From XYD1-FULL-44-32 sp964355855 (lineage in GTDB: Bacteria > Patescibacteriota > Minisyncoccia > Phycocordibacterales > XYD1-FULL-46-19), in contig CAYHFD010000021.1 in assembly GCA_964355855.1 (NCBI GenBank), positions 1-12,956 on the forward strand: 12,956 nucleotides of DNA. The letters run 5' to 3'. This document shows positions 1-6,110 of this stretch, one piece after another. The position numbers and the translations under genes were made by a program. Under the pieces are notes generated by a model. That model worked only from the letters and a program-made list of their open reading frames with translations. It was not told where the DNA came from and searched no databases. The stretch's first letter is position 1. Every line of letters starts with the position of its first letter.

Positions 1-64
1 AAACACCATTAGAAGTTTTTAATGCGAGTGTTGCACTTCAAGGTTGAATGTACCATTTTATCTC

Positions 65-93
65 TTGACAGGTGATTATATATATGCTAGTAT
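65..93 (+). promoter_or_regulatory. Promoter of the lipoprotein gene
   Basis: A perfect -35 box TTGACA (65-70) is followed by 17 bp and a -10 box TAGTAT (88-93). TG-C directly upstream of the -10 makes it an extended -10. Transcription would start near base 100, about 40 nt before the start codon at 142. The layout matches the tuf and rpsS promoters in this window, which supports the call. Confidence 0.75.
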
Positions 94-141
94 ATAGTTA
101 GAATACAACTGGACGCCAAAGCGTCCCTAAGGAGAACTTTG

Positions 142-525
142 ATGTTTAGGACTCTGATTTTGCTGTTTTTGATTGCATTAACAACAGGCTGCACCAATGA
201 GCGGAAATGGTACCAGTCCCTTCCCCAAGCGGAGAAGGATCGGATCAACGCCACACAGGCAGAAATCAGCGGTCTGACTGGTGGAGATCTGGTGGAATTC
301 AGCGATGGCCGTCTCCTTGCCGTCCGCTTCCTCAGAAGCTCGTGGGACGCCGAAGCTCCCGTGGTTCAGGTAGTCAGGGCGGGGAAAGATGCTGACCAAA
401 GTGGTTTCATTGAGCAAGGGGTCCAAGAGTTCACCGCCCGGCTCGCCCTAACAGTGAAGCGGATTATCCTCACCACCGACCCCGACTACGCAAAGATGGC
501 GGCGAAGTTTCTCCAACAGGAGTAG
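142..525 (+). CDS. Putative lipoprotein of unknown function
   Basis: This encodes 127 residues. The start is ATG 142, placed by a strong Shine-Dalgarno AAGGAG (129-134) seven bases upstream; the TTG at 139 is in frame but badly spaced. The N-terminus MFRTLILLFLIALTTGC is a short lipoprotein signal peptide with Cys17 as the predicted lipidated residue, so the protein is probably secreted and membrane-anchored. The remainder is soluble and charged and matches no family I know. The gene has its own promoter (65-93) and terminator (561-603) and converges on the ribosomal operon. Its base composition looks more GC-rich than the r-protein genes, and it is one of only two genes here with a clear SD, so it may have a different origin. 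Function unknown. Confidence 0.8.
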   Translation: MFRTLILLFLIALTTGCTNERKWYQSLPQAEKDRINATQAEISGLTGGDLVEFSDGRLLAVRFLRSSWDAEAPVVQVVRAGKDADQSGFIEQGVQEFTARLALTVKRIILTTDPDYAKMAAKFLQQE

Positions 526-560
526 ACTCTACCAACGCCACGCAACCCTGGCCCCAACAA

Positions 561-603
561 GGCCCAACTTCGCTATAAGTTGGGCCTTTAATATTTATAT
601 TTT
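561..603 (+). terminator. Rho-independent terminator after the lipoprotein gene
   Basis: A perfect 10-bp stem (561-570 GGCCCAACTT with 577-586 AAGTTGGGCC) closes a 6-nt loop and is followed by a T-rich tail (587-603). It lies 35 bp after the stop codon of the lipoprotein gene. It could also weakly terminate leftward transcription from rplE, but that side has no good T-run. Confidence 0.85.
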
Positions 604-964
604 ACTCCCCAACCCAGCGAGCTTCTTAATTTTTTGAACCTTTCCACCTCCGCTAAAGCTACGGCGGACAAGCGCGGGAGATGGTTTGGAAATCAAACCA
701 AAAATTATCAAACATCGAGTGTTTGATAATTTTCCAGTCAAGCGAGCCTAGTTCCGTTTCCAAACCTTGCCTGCCCGCTCGTCCCTCGCATGGCAGGCGG
801 GCGGAAGTGGCGGCCGGCAGGCCCACACACCAAATCTTGGTGTGTGGGCAGGGTTTTGGCAATCAATTAAGCGAGCTAATGTTTTTCGCCGAGCCTTGCG
901 CAAGGGCGACGGCCCGAGCAGAGCAAAAACTTAGCAAAGTTTTATGTGTGCTCGCCGAAAAATA
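604..964. repeat. Hairpin-rich gene-free region between convergent genes
   Basis: I see no credible gene in these 361 bp. The stretch is packed with inverted repeats: 683-692 with 757-766 (10 bp, GGTTTGGAAA); nested in it a perfect 14-bp hairpin 701-714 with 720-733 (loop TCGAG); 769-775 with 791-797 (GCCTGCC); a perfect 13-bp hairpin 821-833 with 837-849 (loop ATC); and 882-894 with 950-962 (12 of 13) enclosing a 12-bp palindrome at 894-905. The word AGCGAGC recurs near 614, 741, 870 and 965, the last inside the end of rplE. None has a T-run typical of a terminator for rplE. It may be a graveyard of palindromic intergenic repeats. Confidence 0.6.
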
Positions 965-1513
965 TTAGCGAGCGATTTCTTTCTTGAACGGAAACCCAAT
1001 CTGCTTGAAAAATTCCAACGCCTCTTTTTTATCTTTGGCTGTCGTCACAATCGTCACTGACATCCCAAACACATCCTTGATTTCTTCATCGGTAGTCTCC
1101 GGAAAAACAATGTGCTCGCGAATGCCAATGGTTAGATTGCCCATACCATCAACACTGGTTTCAGTATAACCCTTGAAGTCGCGCATTCGGGGCATCGCAA
1201 TATTGAAAAGCTTATCCAAAAATTTATACATCCGTGGCCCCCGCAAAGTTACCGCCACCCCAATAATATCACCCTGACGCAATTTAAAAGTCGCGATCGA
1301 TTGTTTAGCCCCCCGCAAAGCGGCCTTTTGACCAGTGATCTTAGACAGGCGGTCAGCGACCAATTCGTTCCGTTTCTTATCTTTAGCTTTACCGGTACCA
1401 GAAGAAATAACTACTTTAACAAGTTTAGGTAAAGCATAATTATTCTTAATATCCAAAGCCTTCCGCAGAACTGGTTTTAGTTTTTCTATTTTTTCTTTAA
1501 GTGGAGTAATCAT
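965..1513 (-). CDS. rplE: 50S ribosomal protein L5
   Basis: This 182-residue protein has full family length and no truncation. L5 binds 5S rRNA and helps build the central protuberance of the large subunit. Recognisable blocks are ALPKLVKVVISSGTGKA near residues 27-43, the VTLRGPRMYKFLDKL region near 88-102, and the GIREHIVFPE segment near 130-139. It begins 6 bp after the rplX stop with an AT-rich leader and no SD, so translation is probably coupled. It is the last gene of the cluster: rpsN, rpsH and rplF, which normally follow, are absent, and a hairpin-rich intergenic region comes instead. Confidence 0.97.
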   Translation of the reverse strand: MITPLKEKIEKLKPVLRKALDIKNNYALPKLVKVVISSGTGKAKDKKRNELVADRLSKITGQKAALRGAKQSIATFKLRQGDIIGVAVTLRGPRMYKFLDKLFNIAMPRMRDFKGYTETSVDGMGNLTIGIREHIVFPETTDEEIKDVFGMSVTIVTTAKDKKEALEFFKQIGFPFKKEIAR

Positions 1514-1519
1514 AAGTTT

Positions 1520-1783
1520 TTATTTCTTAGCGGTTTTAGTGGCTTTTTTAACCGGCTTGGTAGCCAATTTAACATTGGACACATGAATAGGAGCAGCCGT
1601 TTTAACTGTCTGGCCGGCATCTTTGGTACTTCGGCGCCGAACCCGACGATTTTTTAGGTTAAGACCCTCTAGTATTACTAAGTTGCGATCAGGAAAAGCC
1701 CGCACCACCTTAGCAGTCTTACCTTTGTCCTTGCCAGTAACAACCGTTACCGAGTCCCCTTTTTTAACATGCATTGAGTTCAT
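1520..1783 (-). CDS. rplX: 50S ribosomal protein L24
   Basis: An 87-residue L24, slightly shorter than the usual 100 or so. The N-terminal KOW motif is clear (VKKGDSVTVVTGKDKGKTAKV). L24 binds the 5' domain of 23S rRNA early and initiates 50S assembly. The C-terminal tail is Lys-rich (KPVKKATKTAKK) and probably contacts rRNA. The start could be ATG 1783 (MNSMHVKKGD) or ATG 1774 (MHVKKGD); the second matches the usual beginning of the family, and neither has an SD. It sits 13 bp after rplN and 6 bp before rplE in the same transcription unit. Confidence 0.95.
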   Translation of the reverse strand: MNSMHVKKGDSVTVVTGKDKGKTAKVVRAFPDRNLVILEGLNLKNRRVRRRSTKDAGQTVKTAAPIHVSNVKLATKPVKKATKTAKK

Positions 1784-1796
1784 AAGAGTATAGAAA

Positions 1797-2168
1797 TTAA
1801 ACTACCTCCGGTGCCAGTGAAGCTATTTTTTGATAACCCAATTCCTGTAATTCACGTGGAATCGGTCCAAAAATACGACCACCTTTTGGGTCTTGTTTGC
1901 CCTTTTCAATAATTACCACCGCATTTTCATCAAAACGAACATACGAACCATCCTTGCGACGGAAAGGTTTAGTTTGGCGAACAACCACGGCCTGAACCAC
2001 ATCCTTCTTTTTTACCGCCTTGCGCGGTTCAGCGGTTTGAATAGACATCACCACCAAATCACCGATTTCCGCATAACGTTTTTTGGAGCCACCTAACACC
2101 TTGAACACCCGGCCGATTTTGGCCCCGGTATTGTCGGCTATTTTTACGATAGAGCGTGGCTGGATCAT
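1797..2168 (-). CDS. rplN: 50S ribosomal protein L14
   Basis: A 123-residue protein, typical length. L14 lies at the subunit interface and forms part of an intersubunit bridge. The signature is clear: MIQPRSIVKIADNTGAK at the start, then VVVRQTKPFRRKDGSYVRFD and the GGRIFGPIPREL motif near the C-terminus. Its ATG follows the rpsQ stop by one base (TAA-C-ATG). That tight junction matters as a comparison, because the rpsS-rplV junction looks to have been identical before the 113-bp repeat element entered it. Confidence 0.97.
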   Translation of the reverse strand: MIQPRSIVKIADNTGAKIGRVFKVLGGSKKRYAEIGDLVVMSIQTAEPRKAVKKKDVVQAVVVRQTKPFRRKDGSYVRFDENAVVIIEKGKQDPKGGRIFGPIPRELQELGYQKIASLAPEVV

Positions 2169-2169
2169 G

Positions 2170-2421
2170 TTATTTAATTACAATAAAATTTTTATCCTTG
2201 GAAATAGGTTTTGTTTCCTTAATAGTCACAACATCACCAATTTTACAAGAATTGGTTTCGTCGTGAGCCTTAAAACGTTTGTGGCGAGTCAAAAATTTGC
2301 CATATTTAGGGTGTTTTTTAAAACTACCGACTTCCACCACCACGGTCTTGTCCATTTTATCGGACACGACAGTGCCTTTAAAAGTCTTGCCCTCTTTAGT
2401 TGTAGCTAGTTTATTTTCCAT
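2170..2421 (-). CDS. rpsQ: 30S ribosomal protein S17
   Basis: An 83-residue, full-length S17, an early-assembly 30S protein binding the 5' domain of 16S rRNA. The family pattern is visible: KTFKGTVVSDKMDKTVVVEV followed by HPKYGKFLTRHKRFKAHDE and the GDVVTIKETKPISKDK block (OB-fold). It begins 11 bp after rpmC and ends one base before rplN. There is no SD, so translational coupling with its neighbours is likely. Confidence 0.97.
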   Translation of the reverse strand: MENKLATTKEGKTFKGTVVSDKMDKTVVVEVGSFKKHPKYGKFLTRHKRFKAHDETNSCKIGDVVTIKETKPISKDKNFIVIK

Positions 2422-2432
2422 ATAAATAGTGG

Positions 2433-2633
2433 CTATACATTAGCGTCTTTAGCGGTCTCGCGCAAGGTGGTCAGCAAACGAGCAATATCTTTTCTAGTAG
2501 CGCGACCCTCTTTAACATTTTTAGTTTTAGCACCAGCCACACTGAAACGGAAGTTCGCCAGAGCTTCTCTTTTTTCTTTGAGAAGTTTTTCCATATCAGC
2601 CACGCTCTTCTTTTTTAAATCTTTCATTTTCAT
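2433..2633 (-). CDS. rpmC: 50S ribosomal protein L29
   Basis: A 66-residue protein of typical L29 length. L29 sits near the peptide exit tunnel opening, beside L23, and contributes to the docking site for nascent-chain factors. Features: MKDLKKKSVADMEKLLKEKREALANFRF (first helix) and the ATRKDIARLLTTLRE block (second helix). The start may be ATG 2633 or the in-frame ATG at 2627 (MKMKDL). It lies between rplP (14 bp) and rpsQ (11 bp), the standard S10-operon order. The stop is TAG. Confidence 0.95.
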   Translation of the reverse strand: MKMKDLKKKSVADMEKLLKEKREALANFRFSVAGAKTKNVKEGRATRKDIARLLTTLRETAKDANV

Positions 2634-2647
2634 ATTTATAAGTGACT

Positions 2648-3070
2648 TTAGGTGCGAGCGATAATTTTGGTTTTTAGGGGCAACTTGGCACCAGCTTTAC
2701 GCAAAGCTTCACGGGCCGTAACCGGGTCCAAACCTTCTAGCTCAAAAATAATTCGACCTGGTAAAACTTCCACTTCATAACCTTGAGGGTCACCCTTCCC
2801 CTTACCCATACCCACTTCAGCTGCCTTGGCTGTAAAAGGCCGATCAGGAAAAATCCGAATCCACAGTTTTCCTTTTTTCTGCATTTGGCGGGTAATAGTT
2901 TTACGAGCGGCTTCAATTTGGTTAGACCTAATCCGCGCAGTGGTTTCAGCCTTTAAACCAAAAGACCCAAACGATAGGGTTACCCCACGAGTAGCAACTC
3001 GTTTTTTGTCTGGGTTGACCCGACCAGTTTGCCATTTGCGGTGTTTAACTTTTTTAGGAAAAAGAGACAT
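2648..3070 (-). CDS. rplP: 50S ribosomal protein L16
   Basis: A 140-residue, full-length L16, which binds 23S rRNA near the A site and 5S rRNA and is needed late in 50S maturation. Diagnostic segments: MSLFPKKVKHRKWQTGR at the start, then ARKTITRQMQKKGKLWIRIFPD, MGKGKGDPQGYEVEVLPG and the FELEGLDPVTAREALRKAG region. It starts 3 bp after rpsC ends, so the two are almost certainly co-translated. Confidence 0.97.
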   Translation of the reverse strand: MSLFPKKVKHRKWQTGRVNPDKKRVATRGVTLSFGSFGLKAETTARIRSNQIEAARKTITRQMQKKGKLWIRIFPDRPFTAKAAEVGMGKGKGDPQGYEVEVLPGRIIFELEGLDPVTAREALRKAGAKLPLKTKIIART

Positions 3071-3073
3071 GGT

Positions 3074-3733
3074 TTATTTATTATCAAATATTTCACCGCG
3101 ATAAATCCAAACTTTGACTCCAATGACACCATAAGGTAGGTAGGCCTTTTCGCGAGCAAAGTCGACATCGGCGCGCAGGGTTTGAAGTGGAATTCGACCA
3201 GCTTTTTGAGTTTCGCGCCGACCCATTTCTGCCCCGCCAAGACGACCAGAAAGATTAATCTTTACTCCTTGAACATTGCGCTGAGCCATTACCTTCTCAA
3301 TAGTTTGTTTCAAAATCCGCCGAAAAGGCATGCGCTTTTCCAACGCTTCGGCGACCATATAGCCAACAATCGCCGCGTGGGCCTCCGCATCCTTAATTTC
3401 TTCGATATCTACTTTTACCTCTTTGGGAATAGTATTGCCAATCCGCTTCATGGCCTTCAAAATATCGGCCTTTAGTTTAGTAGCTCCTTCGCCAGAACGA
3501 CCAATCACCATACCGGGACGAGAAGTTTTTATAATCACCCGAAAAACATTTTCACTTCGTTCTATTTCCACCACATCGACATACAAACCGCGTAAACGTT
3601 TGGTCAAATATTCACGCAAAAGAATATCGGTTTTTAAATATTCCTGATATTTACCACGGGCACCAAACCAACGAGACTTCCAGTCCCGAATAATACCTAG
3701 TCTATGAGCATATGGATGAACGCTGTGTGTCAT
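3074..3733 (-). CDS. rpsC: 30S ribosomal protein S3
   Basis: A 219-residue protein of normal S3 length. S3 forms part of the mRNA entry tunnel of the 30S head and contributes to helicase activity. The N-terminus THSVHPYAHRLGIIRDWKSRW is the family start. A KH-type RNA-binding domain with the GRSGEG loop is near residues 78-83, and the C-terminal domain carries LSGRLGGAEMGRRE and a GVKVWIYRGE end. It starts 8 bp downstream of rplV. Nothing unusual. Confidence 0.97.
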   Translation of the reverse strand: MTHSVHPYAHRLGIIRDWKSRWFGARGKYQEYLKTDILLREYLTKRLRGLYVDVVEIERSENVFRVIIKTSRPGMVIGRSGEGATKLKADILKAMKRIGNTIPKEVKVDIEEIKDAEAHAAIVGYMVAEALEKRMPFRRILKQTIEKVMAQRNVQGVKINLSGRLGGAEMGRRETQKAGRIPLQTLRADVDFAREKAYLPYGVIGVKVWIYRGEIFDNK

Positions 3734-3741
3734 GATATTTA

Positions 3742-4140
3742 TTATTTGGCCTTTTTAGTAGTTTCCTTTTTGGTTACCACTTTTTTGGTAGTCTTCTTTG
3801 CCACCGGCGTCTCATCTTTAACCGCCAGCAAAACATTCACATGGCTGGTACGATGACGAATAGGGGTCGCCCGGCCACGAGCCCGGGGCATAAAACGACG
3901 CATTATTAGACCCTTATCAACCCTAATTTCTTTAATGAAAAGTGATTCTTTACGTGTATCAAAATTTTTCTCAGCATTGGCTGCGGCCGAAGCGATAAGC
4001 TTACACATTGGCTCCGAAGCTCGTTTGTCGGTAAAAGATAATTCCAACAAAGCTTGGGCAACAGTTTTACCACGCACCAAGTCGGCCAGTAACCGAACCT
4101 TACGCGGAGCTTGTTTATAATTTATAAGACTAGCTTTCAT
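3742..4140 (-). CDS. rplV: 50S ribosomal protein L22
   Basis: A 132-residue protein starting at ATG 4140 (MKASLINYKQAPRKVRLLAD), the usual beginning of L22. The frame stays open upstream to a TTG at 4185 inside the repeat element, which I reject as a start. L22 binds all 23S domains and its extended hairpin lines the exit tunnel; MRRFMPRARGRATPIRHRTSH is that hairpin. The tail after about residue 112 is Lys/Thr-rich (KKTTKKVVTKKETTKKAK), an extension beyond the core. The start codon directly abuts repeat copy 1: the upstream sequence ACCTCTAACGGG is the 3' arm of a long stem and contains no SD. The L22 reading frame itself is intact. Confidence 0.97.
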   Translation of the reverse strand: MKASLINYKQAPRKVRLLADLVRGKTVAQALLELSFTDKRASEPMCKLIASAAANAEKNFDTRKESLFIKEIRVDKGLIMRRFMPRARGRATPIRHRTSHVNVLLAVKDETPVAKKTTKKVVTKKETTKKAK

Positions 4141-4253
4141 CCCGTTAGAGGTAGGACACGGACTGTTTGTCCCTGCCTGTACCAAGACTTAGGTTGATAA
4201 TAATTTTGTTTTTCATAATGAAAGTAAATTTAGTGTCCGTGACCTCTAACGGG
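4141..4253 (-). repeat. Start-codon hairpin element, copy 1 (before rplV)
   Basis: A 113-bp inverted-repeat element. The arms are 4141-4163 and 4235-4253: CCCGTTAGAGGT pairs with ACCTCTAACGGG (12 bp) and CACGGAC with GTCCGTG (7 bp). The four bases 4153-4156 (TCCT in the mRNA) bulge out of the arm next to rplV, and the flanking AT adds 2 bp. The 71-nt centre is a diverged relative of copies 2 and 3. It exactly fills the rpsS-rplV gap: rpsS stop, C, ATGA, element, ATGAAAGC of rplV. No transposase gene is nearby and no U-run follows the stem. I read it as a miniature mobile element or a regulatory leader; the family is not known to me. Confidence 0.9.
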
Positions 4254-4259
4254 ATCATG

Positions 4260-4601
4260 TTATTTCTTAGTATCAACCGTGGTCTTGGCGGCTTTGGCGG
4301 CAACAATTTCAGCTTCCTTCTTCTTTTGTTCTAGTTCTTTTTGCATCTTACCACCATGACGATAAAACTTTTTGGTTGGTGAAAATTCGCCCAAACGATG
4401 GCCCACCATCTCTTCGGTCACAAAAACTTCAAGATGATCCTTGCCATTATGAACGCCAAAAGTAAAACCAACCATTTCTGGCGAAATTTGACTGCGACGG
4501 GCCCAAGTCTTAATAACCCCACCTTGACCCGGCTTTTTGTCGACAATTTTTTTAAGTAATTTTTCGTCCAAATAGGGACCTTTTTTGAGTGATCGAGACA
4601 T
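4260..4601 (-). CDS. rpsS: 30S ribosomal protein S19
   Basis: A 113-residue protein from ATG 4601 (MSRSLKKGPYLDEKLLKKI), the canonical S19 start. An in-frame GTG at 4640 would add 13 residues that S19 proteins lack, so I do not use it. S19 sits in the 30S head next to S13 and contacts the P-site region. Core motifs: VIKTWARRSQISPEMVGFTF, VHNGKDHLEVFVTEEMVGH and LGEFSPTKKFYRHGGK. A Lys/Ala-rich tail of about 20 residues exceeds the usual length near 92. It is the first gene of a unit with its own promoter (4793-4820) and a structured leader. Confidence 0.96.
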   Translation of the reverse strand: MSRSLKKGPYLDEKLLKKIVDKKPGQGGVIKTWARRSQISPEMVGFTFGVHNGKDHLEVFVTEEMVGHRLGEFSPTKKFYRHGGKMQKELEQKKKEAEIVAAKAAKTTVDTKK

Positions 4602-4638
4602 GGTTGAAAATAATGAACGTAGTGAATGTATTTTCTTC

Positions 4639-4741
4639 ACCCCGCCCTACTTTGATAATCACATTTATATTCCCAATAACTGGAAAACGGCCTTTTGTCT
4701 TTTATTGGCCGCTTAATGTCAATATCAAAGTAGGGCAGGGT
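4639..4741 (-). repeat. Inverted-repeat element in the rpsS leader
   Basis: Arms 4639-4657 and 4723-4741 pair over 19 positions with one mismatch (core GCCCTACTTTGATA, 14 bp perfect), enclosing 65 nt that hold a second small inverted repeat (CGGCC and GGCCG near 4688 and 4707). Total length is about 103 bp, close to that of the three 113-bp elements, and its rightmost arm on the mRNA also ends at an initiation-like triplet (GTG 4640, followed by AA). Its arm sequence is different. It lies between the rpsS promoter and start codon, so it is transcribed as 5' leader. Confidence 0.75.
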
Positions 4742-4792
4742 ACTAGATAATCATACTCCCTGCGGTCGTTGATTCTCTGTAAGCACGGGAAT

Positions 4793-4820
4793 ATATTAGC
4801 AGATATTAACCGTAAGTCAA
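4793..4820 (-). promoter_or_regulatory. Internal promoter for the rpsS-rplE unit
   Basis: On the minus strand TTGACT (4815-4820) is followed by 16 bp and TAATAT (4793-4798), with TG-C directly before the -10 box. It resembles the tuf promoter closely: both have CTGCTA spanning the spacer end and -10, followed by ATATTC. Transcription should begin near 4786, giving a leader of about 185 nt that contains the inverted repeat at 4639-4741. It separates the rpsS-rplE genes from the upstream tuf-rplB unit. Confidence 0.75.
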
Positions 4821-4836
4821 TGAAAACCGTTATGCC

Positions 4837-4946
4837 GTATGTAGTATGTCGTATACTTGTCTGCGTAAGTACTCGCCCAGACAGATAGTACCGGCTCGGG
4901 CCACGCTCCGCGTCGCCCGAGCTGATTTGAATTCTATACTACATAC
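4837..4946. repeat. Nested inverted repeat downstream of rplB
   Basis: The outer arms 4837-4847 (GTATGTAGTAT) and 4936-4946 (ATACTACATAC) are perfect 11-bp complements spanning 110 bp. Inside are a 7-bp GC-rich hairpin (4894-4900 GCTCGGG with 4916-4922 CCCGAGC, loop 15) and a 5-bp one (4859-4863 with 4878-4882). It follows the rplB stop by about a dozen bases on the mRNA and precedes the rpsS promoter. There is no T-run, so a simple terminator is unlikely. The 4602-4958 interval holds only this, the promoter and the rpsS leader element; no gene is seen. Confidence 0.65.
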
Positions 4947-4958
4947 CACATACTATTT

Positions 4959-5795
4959 CTACCTCTTAGTCTTTCGTCTAGCAATAATAAACTTATCGGA
5001 ATATTTCTTCGAGCGACGAGTACGAACACCATAAGCCTGCTTACCCTCGCGAGTCTTTGGTCCACGGCGCAAGCCAATACCTTGACGGCCTTCACCACCA
5101 CCGTGTGGATGGTCAACTGGGTTCATGGCACTACCGCGGACAGTCGGGCGAATACCCTTCCAGCGACTTTTACCGGCTTTACCAAAATTTTGTAGTTTAG
5201 ATTCTTCGTTAGAAACCGCCCCAACCGAAGCCCAAGCATTTTCATTTATCCGGCGAATTTCGCCCGAAGGCATTTTAACACTAGTGTAACCAGCATCATT
5301 GGCTAGCACTTCGGCATAAGAACCAGCCGAGCGAACAAATTTGGCTCCCCCGTCTGGCTTAACCTCTAGGTTGTAAATAAAAGTACCCGAAGCAATTTTT
5401 TTCAAAGGCAAACGATTGCCAATTTTGGTATCTGCCCCAGCGTCAACAATAAAAATATCACCAACTTGCATACTCTGTGGTACTACAATGTAACGATATT
5501 CACCGTCTTTGTAACAAACAAGGGCAATAAAAGCCGAACGGTTTGGATCGTATTCAATAGTTTTAATAACCGCTGGAATAGAGCGCTTATCATATTTAAA
5601 ATCAATATCACGTAAACGACGTTTGTGTCCACCGCCTTTGTGGCGAACCGTAATCCGACCAGTGCTGTTGCGACCAGAACCTCGTTTCTTACCTTTGGTT
5701 AAAGATTTATGAGGTTTAGAAGCCGTCAAACTTTTCTTGTACGAAACAGTTGACATGTGTCGGCGTGATGGAGTTGTGGGTGAATAGCTCTTCAT
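4959..5795 (-). CDS. rplB: 50S ribosomal protein L2
   Basis: A 278-residue, full-length L2, an early 23S binder essential for peptidyl-transferase activity and subunit association. The start MKSYSPTTPSRRHMS corresponds to the usual KxYxPTTPGRR beginning, so ATG 5795 is preferred over the internal Met14. An SH3-like and OB-fold core runs through the middle. The conserved MNPVDHPHGGGEG loop near residues 226-238, with the functionally important His, is intact. It lies 9 bp after rplW and ends the tuf-rplB unit; a 357-bp structured interval separates it from rpsS. Confidence 0.98.
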   Translation of the reverse strand: MKSYSPTTPSRRHMSTVSYKKSLTASKPHKSLTKGKKRGSGRNSTGRITVRHKGGGHKRRLRDIDFKYDKRSIPAVIKTIEYDPNRSAFIALVCYKDGEYRYIVVPQSMQVGDIFIVDAGADTKIGNRLPLKKIASGTFIYNLEVKPDGGAKFVRSAGSYAEVLANDAGYTSVKMPSGEIRRINENAWASVGAVSNEESKLQNFGKAGKSRWKGIRPTVRGSAMNPVDHPHGGGEGRQGIGLRRGPKTREGKQAYGVRTRRSKKYSDKFIIARRKTKR

Positions 5796-5804
5796 ATGTT
5801 TAGA

Positions 5805-6104
5805 CTAAATAAAATCAATTTGACTGCCCTTGGCCAAAGTAACAAGCGCCTTTTTAATACCAGCGGTCGTACCACGTTTACCCCGAACAAGCACATTTTT
5901 CTTGGGCAAATTAACGATATTTACCCGTAAAGCCACCAGATTATATTTTTCTTTAATGGCTCGTTTAACCTGTATCTTGTTGACCTTGGCCGGAACCTCA
6001 AAAGTGTAAGTTGGATTTTCTTTTTCAGTCAAAAAAGCCGCCTTTTCGGTAATCCGAGGCTTAATAAGAATAACATTCGAAGAAATAAGATTGCGACGAG
6101 CCAT
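5805..6104 (-). CDS. rplW: 50S ribosomal protein L23
   Basis: A 99-residue protein of typical length. L23 lies at the tunnel exit and is the docking site for trigger factor and SRP. Motifs: LIKPRITEKAAFLTEKENPTYTF (family signature start), VPAKVNKIQVKRAIKEKYNL and the KKNVLVRGKRGTTAGIKKAL loop and strand. It begins 6 bp after rplD and is followed by rplB after 9 bp, standard S10-operon order. No SD is visible. Confidence 0.97.
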   Translation of the reverse strand: MARRNLISSNVILIKPRITEKAAFLTEKENPTYTFEVPAKVNKIQVKRAIKEKYNLVALRVNIVNLPKKNVLVRGKRGTTAGIKKALVTLAKGSQIDFI

Positions 6105-6110
6105 ATAACT

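Noticed and set aside
681..968. 95-codon plus-strand open frame downstream of the lipoprotein gene
   Set aside because: It runs through hairpins and into the rplE end, has no SD, and its composition does not look like a protein.
4141..4185. N-terminal extension of L22 from TTG 4185
   Set aside because: The extension lies within the repeat element; MKASLINYKQAPRKV is the family start.
4141..4253. Integron attC site: GTTAGAG and CTCTAAC ends, imperfect stem with extrahelical bases, right length
   Set aside because: attC begins with RYYYAAC and ends with GTTRRRY; here the order is reversed, the arms are identical in every copy, and there is no integrase or cassette layout.
4602..4640. 13-residue N-terminal extension of S19 from GTG 4640
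   Set aside because: S19 proteins begin with MxRSLKKGP; the extension has no support except an open frame.
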